A DNA stretch of 64,000 bases from Streptomyces sp. A0958. Its GTDB lineage: Bacteria; Actinomycetota; Actinomycetes; Streptomycetales; Streptomycetaceae. A program made the translations under genes and the position numbers. Shown one piece after another: positions 44,540-52,565 of the stretch. The notes under the pieces were generated by a model. That model ran no database searches. It worked only from the letters and a program-made list of their open reading frames with translations, and was not told where the DNA came from. The stretch lies in assembly GCF_004795035.1 (NCBI RefSeq), contig NZ_SSBK01000006.1, positions 186,001 through 250,000 of the forward strand, written 5' to 3'. Position 1 is the first letter of the stretch. The number at the start of each line of letters is the position of its first letter.

Positions 44540-45403
44540 GTGCCGAGCCTGACCCTCTCGCTGGCCCGGGGCGCCCTCACCTCCCCCCTCAAGCGGGCCG
44601 GACGGCCGGACGCCACCCTGCCCGCCGACCGCCCGAGCCTGCCGGCCGCCCCCGCGGCGCCCGGCCCGCTGGCCGCGTACCGCCGAATATGCGGCTTCGC
44701 TGACTCCGGCCCGCTGCCGGTCACGTACCCGCACGTCCTGGCGTTCCCGCTCGCCATGCGGCTGATGACCCGCCGCCGCTTCCCGCTCCCGGTCACCGGA
44801 CTCGTCCACACCTGGATCGAGATATCCGCCCACCGCACCCTGCACCCCGAGGACCGGCTCGAACTCACGGTGTACGCGGAGGAGTTGACGCCGCACCGAC
44901 GCGGCACGGAGGTCACCGTGGTGACCGAGGCCCGCGTGTCCGGCGAGCTGGTGTGGGAGTCCCGCAGCGGCTACCTCTCCCGCCACGCGACGCGCCCCGG
45001 AACATCACCCGCCGCCGCACCACCGAAAGCCGCCCCGGACCCCGCCGCCGCGGATCTCCCCGCCGTCGCCGAGTGGCGGCTGCCCGCGGATCTCGGGCGG
45101 CGGTACGCGGCGGCCTCCGGCGACCGCAACCCCATCCACCTGTACCCGCTGACCGCCCGGCTGTTCGGCTTCCCCCGGGCCATAGCCCACGGCATGTGGA
45201 CCGTCGCCCGCTGCCTCGCCGAGGCCCCCGCGCCGGACCTGATCCGTACCGTACGGGCCGACTTCCGCGCGCCCGTCCTGCTGCCCGGCACGGTCACCTA
45301 CGCCACGGACGGCACCGCCTTCCAGCTGCGCGGCGGCGGGGACGGCGAGCGGGTGCACCTCACGGGGACGGCGAGCGCGTCCGGTACGCCAAGCGCGGGC
45401 TGA
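44540..45403 (+). CDS. MaoC-like (hydratase 2) dehydratase, HtdX-like
   Basis: A 287-residue double hot-dog protein. The C-terminal half has the R-hydratase motif YAAASGDRNPIHLYPLTA with catalytic D and H, followed by GFPRAIAHGMWTVA. The GTG start at 44540 lies 4 bp after the FabG4-like stop. It interconverts 3-hydroxyacyl and enoyl thioesters, the next step after the reductase. Confidence 0.87.
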   Translation: MPSLTLSLARGALTSPLKRAGRPDATLPADRPSLPAAPAAPGPLAAYRRICGFADSGPLPVTYPHVLAFPLAMRLMTRRRFPLPVTGLVHTWIEISAHRTLHPEDRLELTVYAEELTPHRRGTEVTVVTEARVSGELVWESRSGYLSRHATRPGTSPAAAPPKAAPDPAAADLPAVAEWRLPADLGRRYAAASGDRNPIHLYPLTARLFGFPRAIAHGMWTVARCLAEAPAPDLIRTVRADFRAPVLLPGTVTYATDGTAFQLRGGGDGERVHLTGTASASGTPSAG

Positions 45404-45451
45404 TGTTCCAGCGGTAACTTGCGGTTTGGCCTGAGGTGACGCAGCGGTGGG

Positions 45452-45636
45452 ATGGAGGGAATCACGGACCAGGAAATCGTCCCCTTTCAGGGATTCCTCT
45501 GTGCCGAAGTTGCCCGCACGTCCGACGGGGGTCAAGCAGTCCAGGACAGCACGGGCACGTCTCGAACTGTTCAGTCCTGAACACGGGACGAGTGAGCTAC
45601 CTCACGAGGGCCAAGGCCGATGAGTTCGGCGAGTAG
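45452..45636 (+). pseudogene. DUF397 gene relic
   Basis: A frame from ATG 45452 encodes 42 residues ending CAEVARTSDGGQAVQDSTGT and stops at 45580. A second frame then encodes VSYLTRAKADEFGE before a stop at 45634-45636. Joined, they resemble the middle (C-x-EVA, VRDS) and the end (AF-x-A-K-ADEFG) of DUF397 proteins, so this is probably a frameshifted remnant. It abuts the R-M island on its left side. Confidence 0.4.
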
Positions 45637-45699
45637 GGCTTAGCGCCCGATCATGGCAATACATCCTCAACCAAGGAAGGGCCCCCGCAGACAGGCAAG

Positions 45700-46485
45700 T
45701 CATCCAGTCGTCGCACGGCGTTCCTCGACGACGACCCGAACCTGCTCTGCGGCCATCTCGGGGTCCTCGTGTTCCCAGAATCGAAGAACCGACCAGCCCT
45801 GCTCCTTGAGCGCCAGCGTAGTAGCCGCATCACGGTCTCGGTTCCCCTCGATCTTCTCCGCCCACGCCTGGCCTCTTTTCTTCGCCGGCCGGTAGTGCTC
45901 CGGGCAGCCGTGCCAGAAGCAGCCGTCCACGAATACGGCCACCTTGGCCTTGGGGAAGACCACATCCGCCGTCCGACGTAGTTGCGGGAGCGGCCGGATA
46001 CCCACTCTGTAACGCAAGCCCTTCCGGTAAAGAGCGGCGCGCAGACGTAGCTCGGGCTTGGTGTCCTTCCCCTTGTTCGCGCTCATGACCGCGCGCACAG
46101 AGACCGACGAGGCGGAGGAACTGGCGGGCAGCCGCTCGTCAACCACCATTCCGGCCTCACGCGCCCTGCTCCAAGCCACCTCAAGGTTGGCCTTGCGGGT
46201 CAGTTCATGGACTTCGCAGACATAGCGCTCCTCCGTCCCCCCGCCGTCCGACCAGCGCAGGTAGGCCCTGATTCGACGCGTACTCCGGTACAGACGGAGC
46301 GAGATCGACGCACGGGCGAACTGTTCATCATCGAGAGGGACCGCGCGACGATGCCTGCCACCGGCGGCCCTGTCCTGCTCAGCGCTCCTCTTCTCGCGGG
46401 ACAGGCCGGGTTGTGCCTTGTACGCCTTCCCCGGCGGAAGCCGATCGTTCCAGCCTTGCTGTCCTGCGACGGCCGCCCCAGTCAC
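45700..46485 (-). CDS. vsr: Vsr-type very short patch repair endonuclease
   Basis: A 261-residue T:G mismatch endonuclease. The Vsr core is SANKGKDTKPELRLRAALYRKG, RTADVVFPKAKVAVFVDGCFWHGCPEHY and EGNRDRDAATTLALKEQGW, with catalytic D in VFVDGCFWHGC and its nearby histidines. An N-terminal extension of about 130 residues is common in actinomycete members. GTG 46485 overlaps the methyltransferase stop by 4 bases. It repairs mismatches made when m5C deaminates. Confidence 0.9.
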   Translation of the reverse strand: MTGAAVAGQQGWNDRLPPGKAYKAQPGLSREKRSAEQDRAAGGRHRRAVPLDDEQFARASISLRLYRSTRRIRAYLRWSDGGGTEERYVCEVHELTRKANLEVAWSRAREAGMVVDERLPASSSASSVSVRAVMSANKGKDTKPELRLRAALYRKGLRYRVGIRPLPQLRRTADVVFPKAKVAVFVDGCFWHGCPEHYRPAKKRGQAWAEKIEGNRDRDAATTLALKEQGWSVLRFWEHEDPEMAAEQVRVVVEERRATTG

Positions 46486-47789
46486 CGCTTCAGGCCAGGC
46501 TTGTCCAGGGCTCCGACGGAGTCCAGCGCGGCCGCGACCGCCTCACCGAAGACTCTGGCGAGCTTCACAGGCACGGCGTTCCCGAGCTGGCGCATCTTCT
46601 CGCCTCGCGGGCCTGCCAACCGCCAATCATCCGGGAAGGTCATGACGCGCGCCGTCTCGCGGACGGTCATGTAGCGATACCCGCTCCCGTCAAAGGTTGG
46701 ATCATCCATCATCATCACGGACTCCCCTCCCGGTACACCGTGCACGCCGGCCTTGACGGTCTTGGCCGGACGGTCCAGCAAGTTCGGAGTGTGTCCGGTG
46801 TAGATGCGTGCGCCTGGCCAGCCGAAGTGATCCGAGATCTCGCCCACTTGCACCTTCCCGTTGACGTCGTCGGTGTTCACGAACGGCAGGGAATGGCCCT
46901 TGAACTCGTCAATGCCCTGGATAGCGTCACGAAGCGTGCGCCAGGGCCGGAGCGCCACCAGCTCCCTCGTCCTGGCGTTGTCGAGGTTGAGCGTGGGCAG
47001 GTTGGCGATCGCGCGAGCGCGGGCCTCGGAATCCACCCAGCTGTACCGCGACCAGTACTCACCGCCTTCGCGCATGGAGTGGATCAGCGCCTCGTCGGAG
47101 TGCGTCTGCCTCGGCCTGCGCTCCTCCCAGACATTCTCCCAGTCGGCGCACAAGTCGGCACGGAAGGCGACGATGATCACGCGCTGGCGAATCTGAGGCA
47201 CGCCGAAATTCGCGGCATTCACCGGCACGGCCTCGACGTAGTACCGCTCCGAGGCCGGGACGGAATCGTTGGCAAGGAGCTTCTCGATGACCTCGTTGTG
47301 CTCCTCCCAAGTCGCCCCCTCGGTCCGCTCGACGAATGGGAGGCGCAACTCGTTGAGGATGTAGTTGAAGTACGGCTCGAAGGACTTTCGTAGGAGGCCG
47401 CGCACGTTCTCGCAGATGACAGCCTTCGGGCGCATCTCTCGGATAGCCCGGAACATCTGCGGGAACATGTTCCGCTCGTCCTCGACGCCCTTCGCGACGC
47501 CACCCAGGCTGAACGGCTGACACGGCGGGCCACCGGCGAGGACGTCCACCTGGCCGTCCAGTCTCTTGAAGTCCTCGGTCAGGGACCGGACGTCACCGGG
47601 CTTGAGTGGCCACTTCCCACCACCGGGCATCTCGTTCGTCTGAAGTGTCTCGATGGCCCGCTTTGCGTACTCGTTCACCAATAGCGGCCGGAAACCGGCG
47701 TCGTGAACGCCCATGGCAAGGCCGCCGCCTCCGGCGAACAACTCCACACAGGTTCCCACCACAGGGCGGTTCTTTCGCAGCTCAGGCAT
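46482..47789 (-). CDS. DNA (cytosine-5-)-methyltransferase
   Basis: A 435-residue m5C enzyme. Motif I is VELFAGGGGLAMG, motif IV GGPPCQPFSLGG with the catalytic cysteine, motif VI ENVRG, motif VIII FGVPQIRQRVIIVAF, and motif X MRQLGNAVPVKLA; the target-recognition region lies between about residues 260 and 340. It is divergent from the GIY-YIG nuclease genes and coupled to vsr. Eco29kI-type systems pair such an enzyme with a CCGCGG-specific nuclease, but specificity here is not proven. Confidence 0.93.
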   Translation of the reverse strand: MPELRKNRPVVGTCVELFAGGGGLAMGVHDAGFRPLLVNEYAKRAIETLQTNEMPGGGKWPLKPGDVRSLTEDFKRLDGQVDVLAGGPPCQPFSLGGVAKGVEDERNMFPQMFRAIREMRPKAVICENVRGLLRKSFEPYFNYILNELRLPFVERTEGATWEEHNEVIEKLLANDSVPASERYYVEAVPVNAANFGVPQIRQRVIIVAFRADLCADWENVWEERRPRQTHSDEALIHSMREGGEYWSRYSWVDSEARARAIANLPTLNLDNARTRELVALRPWRTLRDAIQGIDEFKGHSLPFVNTDDVNGKVQVGEISDHFGWPGARIYTGHTPNLLDRPAKTVKAGVHGVPGGESVMMMDDPTFDGSGYRYMTVRETARVMTFPDDWRLAGPRGEKMRQLGNAVPVKLARVFGEAVAAALDSVGALDKPGLKR

Positions 47790-47912
47790 GTCAAAACCAT
47801 ACCGCGGAGTTATCGATCAAGTGAGCGCTTCACGGAAGTCCGGCCCCGTATCTCCCGGATTCACCGATTAGAGTGATGCCAATCACTCGCCACATGTCAG
47901 GAGGCCCTGGTC
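47790..47912. promoter_or_regulatory. Divergent methyltransferase/nuclease promoter with CCGCGG site
   Basis: This 123-bp A/T-richer gap separates the methyltransferase start from the first nuclease start. CCGCGG lies at 47802-47807, 13 bp upstream of the methyltransferase ATG. If the system recognises CCGCGG, its own methylation could tune the promoter, as known in CfrBI. AGGAGG precedes the nuclease GTG by 9 nt. Confidence 0.55.
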
Positions 47913-48695
47913 GTGCCGCTGGAGAACCACGCCGAGTTCAAGCTCAGCATCACCAAGGCCCTCGGTGACCAGCTCGCGACAGCACTGGAAGGCTTGACCC
48001 CCGCTAGGCTAACCATGTCCAACATTCGCGCCCTTCGCCCGCTTCCCGGCGTGTACCAGCTCTACAAGGCCGGCGACCTCGTATACGTGGGCAAGGCCGA
48101 CCGAAGCCTTCCACAGCGCGTCGAGAAGCACTTCCGCAAGATCTCGGGGCGCACGAACATCGACATCACGGAGATGGCATTCACCTGCCTCTACGTCGAC
48201 GAGGACTTCGGGGCAGTGGCACCCGAGCGCCTACTGATCAATCAGCATCGCGGCCAGGGGCAGGTGCCCTGGAATTACAACGGCTTCGGGAACAACGACC
48301 CCGGCAAGCGCCGTGACACGACCGAGGTCGACGATGACCATTTCGACCACCACTACCCCATCGATCTCGACTTCAAGATCACCGAGTTGCCGGTCCAAAG
48401 CATGCCGCTCGACGCGGAAGTGTCGTTGAGCACGCTCCTCCAGGCAACCAAGACGAAGCTGCCCTACGTCTTCCGCTACCAGGCGTCGAACGAGTTCGAC
48501 GACATCACCGTAGAGCCCCCCGCCCACGAAACGACCGCCGACGAACTGCTCCGTACCATCGCCGCGCGTCTCCCGAACCAGTGGCAGATCACCTCGCTGC
48601 CGGGATACCTGATCATGTACCCGAAGACCGAGGACTACCCGAGCGCACGCCGCTACTACCGCAACACCGGCGTCGTGGACGTCCACGCGCCGTAA
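47913..48695 (+). CDS. GIY-YIG nuclease, Eco29kI-related, first copy
   Basis: A 260-residue protein with the GIY-YIG core: GVYQLYKAGDLVYVGKAD, arginine in LPQRVEKHF and glutamate in APERLLINQH. The C-terminal side of the core carries PWNYNGFGNNDPGKRRD, close to the Eco29kI-family GFGNHDPG motif. A separate C-terminal domain of about 110 residues follows (YVFRYQASNEFDD, LPNQWQITSLPGYLIMYP). It differs strongly from the second nuclease 38 bp downstream, so duplication is old or they have separate roles. The start is GTG at 47913. Confidence 0.8.
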   Translation: MPLENHAEFKLSITKALGDQLATALEGLTPARLTMSNIRALRPLPGVYQLYKAGDLVYVGKADRSLPQRVEKHFRKISGRTNIDITEMAFTCLYVDEDFGAVAPERLLINQHRGQGQVPWNYNGFGNNDPGKRRDTTEVDDDHFDHHYPIDLDFKITELPVQSMPLDAEVSLSTLLQATKTKLPYVFRYQASNEFDDITVEPPAHETTADELLRTIAARLPNQWQITSLPGYLIMYPKTEDYPSARRYYRNTGVVDVHAP

Positions 48696-48733
48696 GCCAA
48701 CCACCTCGGTAACAACCACGATTCGGAGGACAG

Positions 48734-49489
48734 TTGTCGGTTCCCCCTAATCCGCCGTACGGCGCTCTTCCCGCTCCGGTGAAGCCCTCGCCGAAGCCGC
48801 GGAAGACCAAAGCATGGCACAAGACCGCAAATGAGTTCCGCTCCGCCCCATACAACCCTCTGGACCTGGTGAACCTGGGCCGCAGCGTCGAGGCCGAACT
48901 CCTGAACAGAGAGGCCGAACCACTGGAGTCGGTCACTCCGGTGTACGGCGCCGGAGTGTATGCCCTGTACTACTGCGGCCCGCACTCCTTGTACGCACCG
49001 ATCAGCTCAGCCGAGTGCCGGATCCCCATCTACGTGGGGCAAGCCCGGCCCGCCGGCGTACGCAAGGGGACGGCAGAGGAGAAGCCCGACGCATCGACTC
49101 TGTGGGATCGGATGTACGAGCATCGTCAGTCGATCCTCCAAGTCCATGATCTCGATGTTGCCGACTTCCGCGTCCGCTACCTGGTCGCGATCGAGGCGTT
49201 CGTAAGCATCGCGGAACGGGTCATGATCCGGCACTACCGACCGGTGTGGAACAGCATCGCCGACGGTTTCGGCAACCACGACCCGGGCGCCAACCGACGC
49301 CCGACCAGTCTCCGTCCTCCGTGGGACGAACTTCATCCCGGCCGCTGGTGGTCACACCCGGACAACATGCCGACGCCGAGCAAGACGTCAGCCGATCAGT
49401 CACGGGAACGGATTCGCGCGCTGTTCACGGATGAACTCTCCGAGGAGCAAATCCTCGAAATCGAGGCGGAGCAGGACGAAGAAGAGTAG
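48734..49489 (+). CDS. Eco29kI-family restriction endonuclease, second copy
   Basis: A 251-residue GIY-YIG restriction enzyme. The motifs are GVYALYYCG, IPIYVGQARP, arginine in WDRMYEHRQSI, RYLVAIEAF with an E, and NSIADGFGNHDPGANRR followed by WDELHPGRWW, the full Eco29kI signature. The C-terminus is acidic (EQILEIEAEQDEEE). TTG 48734 has CGGAGG upstream. It is the best candidate for the restricting activity of the island. Confidence 0.87.
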   Translation: MSVPPNPPYGALPAPVKPSPKPRKTKAWHKTANEFRSAPYNPLDLVNLGRSVEAELLNREAEPLESVTPVYGAGVYALYYCGPHSLYAPISSAECRIPIYVGQARPAGVRKGTAEEKPDASTLWDRMYEHRQSILQVHDLDVADFRVRYLVAIEAFVSIAERVMIRHYRPVWNSIADGFGNHDPGANRRPTSLRPPWDELHPGRWWSHPDNMPTPSKTSADQSRERIRALFTDELSEEQILEIEAEQDEEE

Positions 49490-49623
49490 ACGCTCTCGAA
49501 CGACGTATGTTCCGGCCCGCGATCACGGCAACCACCGCCGCAAGCGCCATAATCGCCGTCAACAGCCGTCGATCGGCCACGCGGTTGGGCCCGTAGCTAT
49601 CGGAGCAGGTCCCGCATTGAGCG
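49490..49623. other. Gap at right edge of R-M island
   Basis: A 134-bp stretch between the nuclease stop and the convergent TetR stop. On the minus strand a frame from GTG 49631 encodes 68 residues with one hydrophobic helix (LLTAIMALAAVVAVIAG) that would overlap the nuclease gene; there is no usable ribosome site. I see no supported gene here. Confidence 0.4.
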
Positions 49624-50274
49624 CTAAGCACCCTCCGGCGGCAGCTGCCACGGGCGCCCGTTCATCAGGTTCTCCAGGCCCGCCCAGGAGAAGTTCATCA
49701 AGGTGGCCGCCGCCTCCCGGGCCGAGACGCCCGGGGTCTCGTTGGCCCAGCCGGCCAGCGCCTCCGCCGCGCCCACCAGCGCCTGCGCGAGGCCCGCCAC
49801 GTCCCGGTCCGGGAGCGCCGGGTCGTGGTGCGCCTCGCGGGCGGCGGCCCCGATCAGACCCGTCACGAACGCGACGATCTCCTCGCGCATCACGTTGACC
49901 TCGGTGGCGAACGGCTCCCCGTGCGTCCGCGCCTGCCGGTACAACACCGCCCAGCCGTCCGGGTTCTCCGCGGTGTGCGTGAAGAACGCCCGTAGCCCGG
50001 CCCAGAGTTGGCGGTCGGCCGGCAGCCCCGGCTCGACGCCCGCCCGGACCGCGGCGAGCAGCGCCTGCGCCTCGCGCCGGATGCACGCGGTGAAGAGTTC
50101 GTCCTTTGAATTCAGGTAGAGGTAGACCAGCGGCTTGGACACACCGGCCAGCTCGGCGATCTCGTCCATCGAGGCGGCCCGGTACCCCCGCTGCCCGAAC
50201 GTCTGCACCGCGGCGTCCATCATCTGCCGCTCACGCACCGCGCGCGGCATCCGCTTGTTCCTCACAGCACCCAC
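49624..50274 (-). CDS. TetR-family transcriptional regulator
   Basis: A 216-residue repressor. The N-terminal helix-turn-helix is AAVQTFGQRGYRAASMDEIAELAGVSKPLVYLYLNSKDELF; the rest is the ligand-binding domain. The GTG at 50274 is chosen because GGGAGG lies about 8 nt upstream. A palindrome at 50301-50314 lies just upstream and matches the one between the thiolase and FabG4 genes 7 kb away, suggesting self-control and control of fatty-acid genes. Confidence 0.87.
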   Translation of the reverse strand: MGAVRNKRMPRAVRERQMMDAAVQTFGQRGYRAASMDEIAELAGVSKPLVYLYLNSKDELFTACIRREAQALLAAVRAGVEPGLPADRQLWAGLRAFFTHTAENPDGWAVLYRQARTHGEPFATEVNVMREEIVAFVTGLIGAAAREAHHDPALPDRDVAGLAQALVGAAEALAGWANETPGVSAREAAATLMNFSWAGLENLMNGRPWQLPPEGA

Positions 50275-50300
50275 GTCGACTTCCTCCCTCCCCCGCAGCA

Positions 50301-50314
50301 CTACTCCCGGGTAA
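50301..50314 (-). promoter_or_regulatory. Probable autoregulatory operator of the TetR gene
   Basis: CTACTCCCGGGTAA, or TTACCCGGGAGTAG on the gene strand, matches 11 of 14 bases of TTACTCCGGAGTAA at 43174-43187. It is 27 bp upstream of the TetR start. Confidence 0.6.
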
Positions 50315-50356
50315 GGGTACGGGGCGCGCCCGGGGCCCGTCGTACGGAGCGCACCA

Positions 50357-50387
50357 GGGCCCCTCCTCCGCGACGGAGAAGGGGCCC
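50357..50387 (-). terminator. Terminator of the symporter gene
   Basis: GGGCCCC (50357-50363) pairs with GGGGCCC (50381-50387), with an inner pair CTCCG/CGGAG around CGA. The hairpin lies 28 bp past the stop of the minus-strand symporter gene. Confidence 0.75.
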
Positions 50388-50414
50388 ACAGGTGCGACGG
50401 GCGGTCAGCGCCGG

Positions 50415-51758
50415 TCAGACGGCGACCGGGACGCGCTCCGGCTCGGTGTCGCGCGGCTCGACGTCGTCGACCGGGGAGGCCGAGGCCGAGTTGTACGCGT
50501 CGTGGTCGAGAATCTTCTCGCGGGCCGAGACCAGCACCGGGACGAGCGCCTGACCGGCCACGTTCGTCGCCGTCCGCATCATGTCCAGGATCGGGTCGAT
50601 GGCCATCAGCAGGCCGACGCCCTCCAGCGGGAGGCCCAGGGTCGACAGGGTCAGCGTCAGCATGACCGTGGCGCCGGTCAGACCGGCGGTGGCCGCCGAA
50701 CCGATGACCGAGACGAACGCGATCAGGATGTAGTCACCGACGCCCAGCTGCACGTCGAAGATCTGCGCGATGAAGATCGCGGCGAGCGCCGGGTAGATCG
50801 CGGCGCAGCCGTCCATCTTGGTGGTGGCGCCGAACGGGACGGAGAAGGAGGCGTACTCCTTCGGGACGCCCAGGCGCTCGGTGACCTGCTGGGTCACCGG
50901 CATGGTGCCGACCGAGGAGCGCGAGACGAAGCCCAGCTGGATCGCGGGCCAGGCGCCCTTGAAGAACTGGATCGGGCTGACCTTGGCGACGGTGGCGAGC
51001 AGCAGCGGGTAGACGCCGAACATCACCAGGGCGCAGCCGATGTAGACGTCGGCGGTGAACGTGGCGTACTTGCCGATCAGGTCCCAGCCGTAGTCGGCGA
51101 TCGCGTAGCCGATGAGGCCGACGGTGCCGAGCGGGGCGAGGCGGATGACCCACCACAGGGCCTTCTGGAGGAGTTCCAGGACGGCTTCGCTGAGGGTCAG
51201 GATCGGCTGCGCCTTCTCGCCGAGCTTGAGGGCGGCGATACCGGCGACGGCGGCCATGAAGACGATCTGCAGGACGTTCAGCTCGGCGAACGGCGTGATG
51301 ACGTTGCTCGGGACGATGCCGGTCAGGAAGTCGAGCCAGGAGCCGGCGTGCTCGGGGAGCTTGCCGTCCTTCGGGGTGAGGCCGGTGCCGGAGCCCGGGT
51401 TGGTGATCAGGCCGATCGCGAGGCCGATGGCTACGGCGATCAGCGAGGTGATCATGAACCAGAGCACGGTGCGCCCGGCCAGCCGGGCGGCGTTGTTGAC
51501 CTTGCGCAGGTTGGTGATCGACACCAGGATCGCGAAGAAGACGAGGGGCGCGACGGCCAGCTTCAGCAGCTGGACGAAGATGTGGCCGACCTTGTCGAGC
51601 GTGGTGTAGAGCCAGTCGATGTCCTGGCTGCGGGCGAGCCAGCCGAGCAGGACACCGAGGACCAGACCGGCGACGATCTGGGCCCAGAACGGGACCTTGG
51701 GTATACGGAAGCCGGAGCCGGCGGGCTTCTCGGCGGTGGACGCGGGGTTCGCGGACAC
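50415..51758 (-). CDS. Dicarboxylate/amino acid:cation symporter (DAACS family)
   Basis: A 447-residue membrane transporter importing glutamate or C4-dicarboxylates with cations. Family marks are the hairpin serines VSRSSVGTMPVT, the motif TTKMDGCAAIYPALAAIF (usually NMDG) and the substrate-binding DPILDMMRTATNVAGQ. GTG at 51758 has GGAG 7 nt upstream; an ATG at 51782 is an alternative start. A palindrome at 51995-52011 lies in its long upstream region. Confidence 0.9.
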   Translation of the reverse strand: MSANPASTAEKPAGSGFRIPKVPFWAQIVAGLVLGVLLGWLARSQDIDWLYTTLDKVGHIFVQLLKLAVAPLVFFAILVSITNLRKVNNAARLAGRTVLWFMITSLIAVAIGLAIGLITNPGSGTGLTPKDGKLPEHAGSWLDFLTGIVPSNVITPFAELNVLQIVFMAAVAGIAALKLGEKAQPILTLSEAVLELLQKALWWVIRLAPLGTVGLIGYAIADYGWDLIGKYATFTADVYIGCALVMFGVYPLLLATVAKVSPIQFFKGAWPAIQLGFVSRSSVGTMPVTQQVTERLGVPKEYASFSVPFGATTKMDGCAAIYPALAAIFIAQIFDVQLGVGDYILIAFVSVIGSAATAGLTGATVMLTLTLSTLGLPLEGVGLLMAIDPILDMMRTATNVAGQALVPVLVSAREKILDHDAYNSASASPVDDVEPRDTEPERVPVAV

Positions 51759-52176
51759 GGACACACTCCAGATGTGACGCATCGGGACGCACGGGGACGG
51801 TGTGCGGAGGGGGACGGGGGTGCGGCGCCCGCGTCAGGGGCGGCGCCGCTGCATGGTGCCGGTTTCAGACGTTGCGGCAACAGACCGCGGACATACAGCG
51901 GCAGAGGTCGACATGAAGGCGCTCCACGAGCGGGACGCTCGTGGCAGGTCGGAGGCGCACATCAGTCTTCACGTCGAACACGTTAACACTTGAACTTTGA
52001 GAACCTCAAAGGTCTTCTTTGGCACGGAACAGCGCCCCGCAAGCCCCGCAGGACGGACCGGAATCCTCAACTCCGCCTGGAAACGCGAGAAACCCCAGTA
52101 CAGGAGCGAGTGCTCCCGTGCCGGGGTTCGTCGGAAAAGGCGGGGCGTGTGAGGAAGCTTACGTTCCCCTTACACG
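51759..52176. promoter_or_regulatory. Symporter upstream region with palindrome
   Basis: A 418-bp gap without a supported gene. CTTTGAGAACCTCAAAG (51995-52011) has perfect 7-bp arms and lies in an A/T-rich patch about 240 bp upstream of the symporter start. It may be an operator or mark the promoter. The rest is GC-rich leader, plus the terminator at 52091-52128. Confidence 0.55.
52091..52128 (-). terminator. Terminator after the DUF4229 gene
   Basis: AACCCC (52091-52096) pairs with GGGGTT (52123-52128), with an inner stem GGAGC/GCTCC around GAGT. It lies 49 bp past the DUF4229 stop on the minus strand. Confidence 0.65.
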
Positions 52177-52473
52177 CTACGGCGTGACGCCGTCCTCACG
52201 CGTGCGGTTGGCCTCCAGGCGGGCCTTGGCGCGGTCGACCGAGGAGACGATCTGCTCGGACATCTCGTCCCGCTGCTTGCGCAGCAGGACGTAGCTGAGC
52301 GGTGCGGACAGCACCAGGGCGAACAGGATGACCCAGACGAGGTTCGATCCCCCGGCCCCGGACGGCACCAGTCCGAGGTTGACGGCGATGGCGGCGACGA
52401 CGAAGCAGCCGACGAAGATGCTGAGACGCATCGCGGTGTACCGGATCGTTGCGCTCGGCTTGGCAGCGGACAC
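52177..52473 (-). CDS. DUF4229 small membrane protein
   Basis: A 98-residue protein with two membrane helices (LSIFVGCFVVAAIAVNLGLV and LVWVILFALVLSAPLSYVLL) and a charged tail (RKQRDEMSEQIVSSVDRAKARLEANR). The GTG start at 52473 has GAAGG about 6 nt upstream. DUF4229 proteins are frequent beside menaquinone genes in actinomycetes; the function is unknown. Confidence 0.8.
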   Translation of the reverse strand: MSAAKPSATIRYTAMRLSIFVGCFVVAAIAVNLGLVPSGAGGSNLVWVILFALVLSAPLSYVLLRKQRDEMSEQIVSSVDRAKARLEANRTREDGVTP

Positions 52474-52565
52474 AGCTGGCCTTCTCTCTACGTACGACAG
52501 TCCTGCCCGACCAGTGAAGCATGCCCCGCAATCGATCGATTCGCAGGGCTCCATCCTGGCGGTGA

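Noticed and set aside
45436..45636. 66-codon plus-strand frame as a gene
   Set aside because: Only its last 14 codons look meaningful, and these fit better as the frameshifted end of a DUF397 relic.
45404..45699. tRNA attachment site for the R-M island
   Set aside because: No cloverleaf or T-loop sequence could be found, and no flanking direct repeat or integrase.
49425..49631. 68-residue minus-strand protein with one membrane helix
   Set aside because: No ribosome site, overlaps the nuclease gene, and the C-terminal part is shadow sequence.
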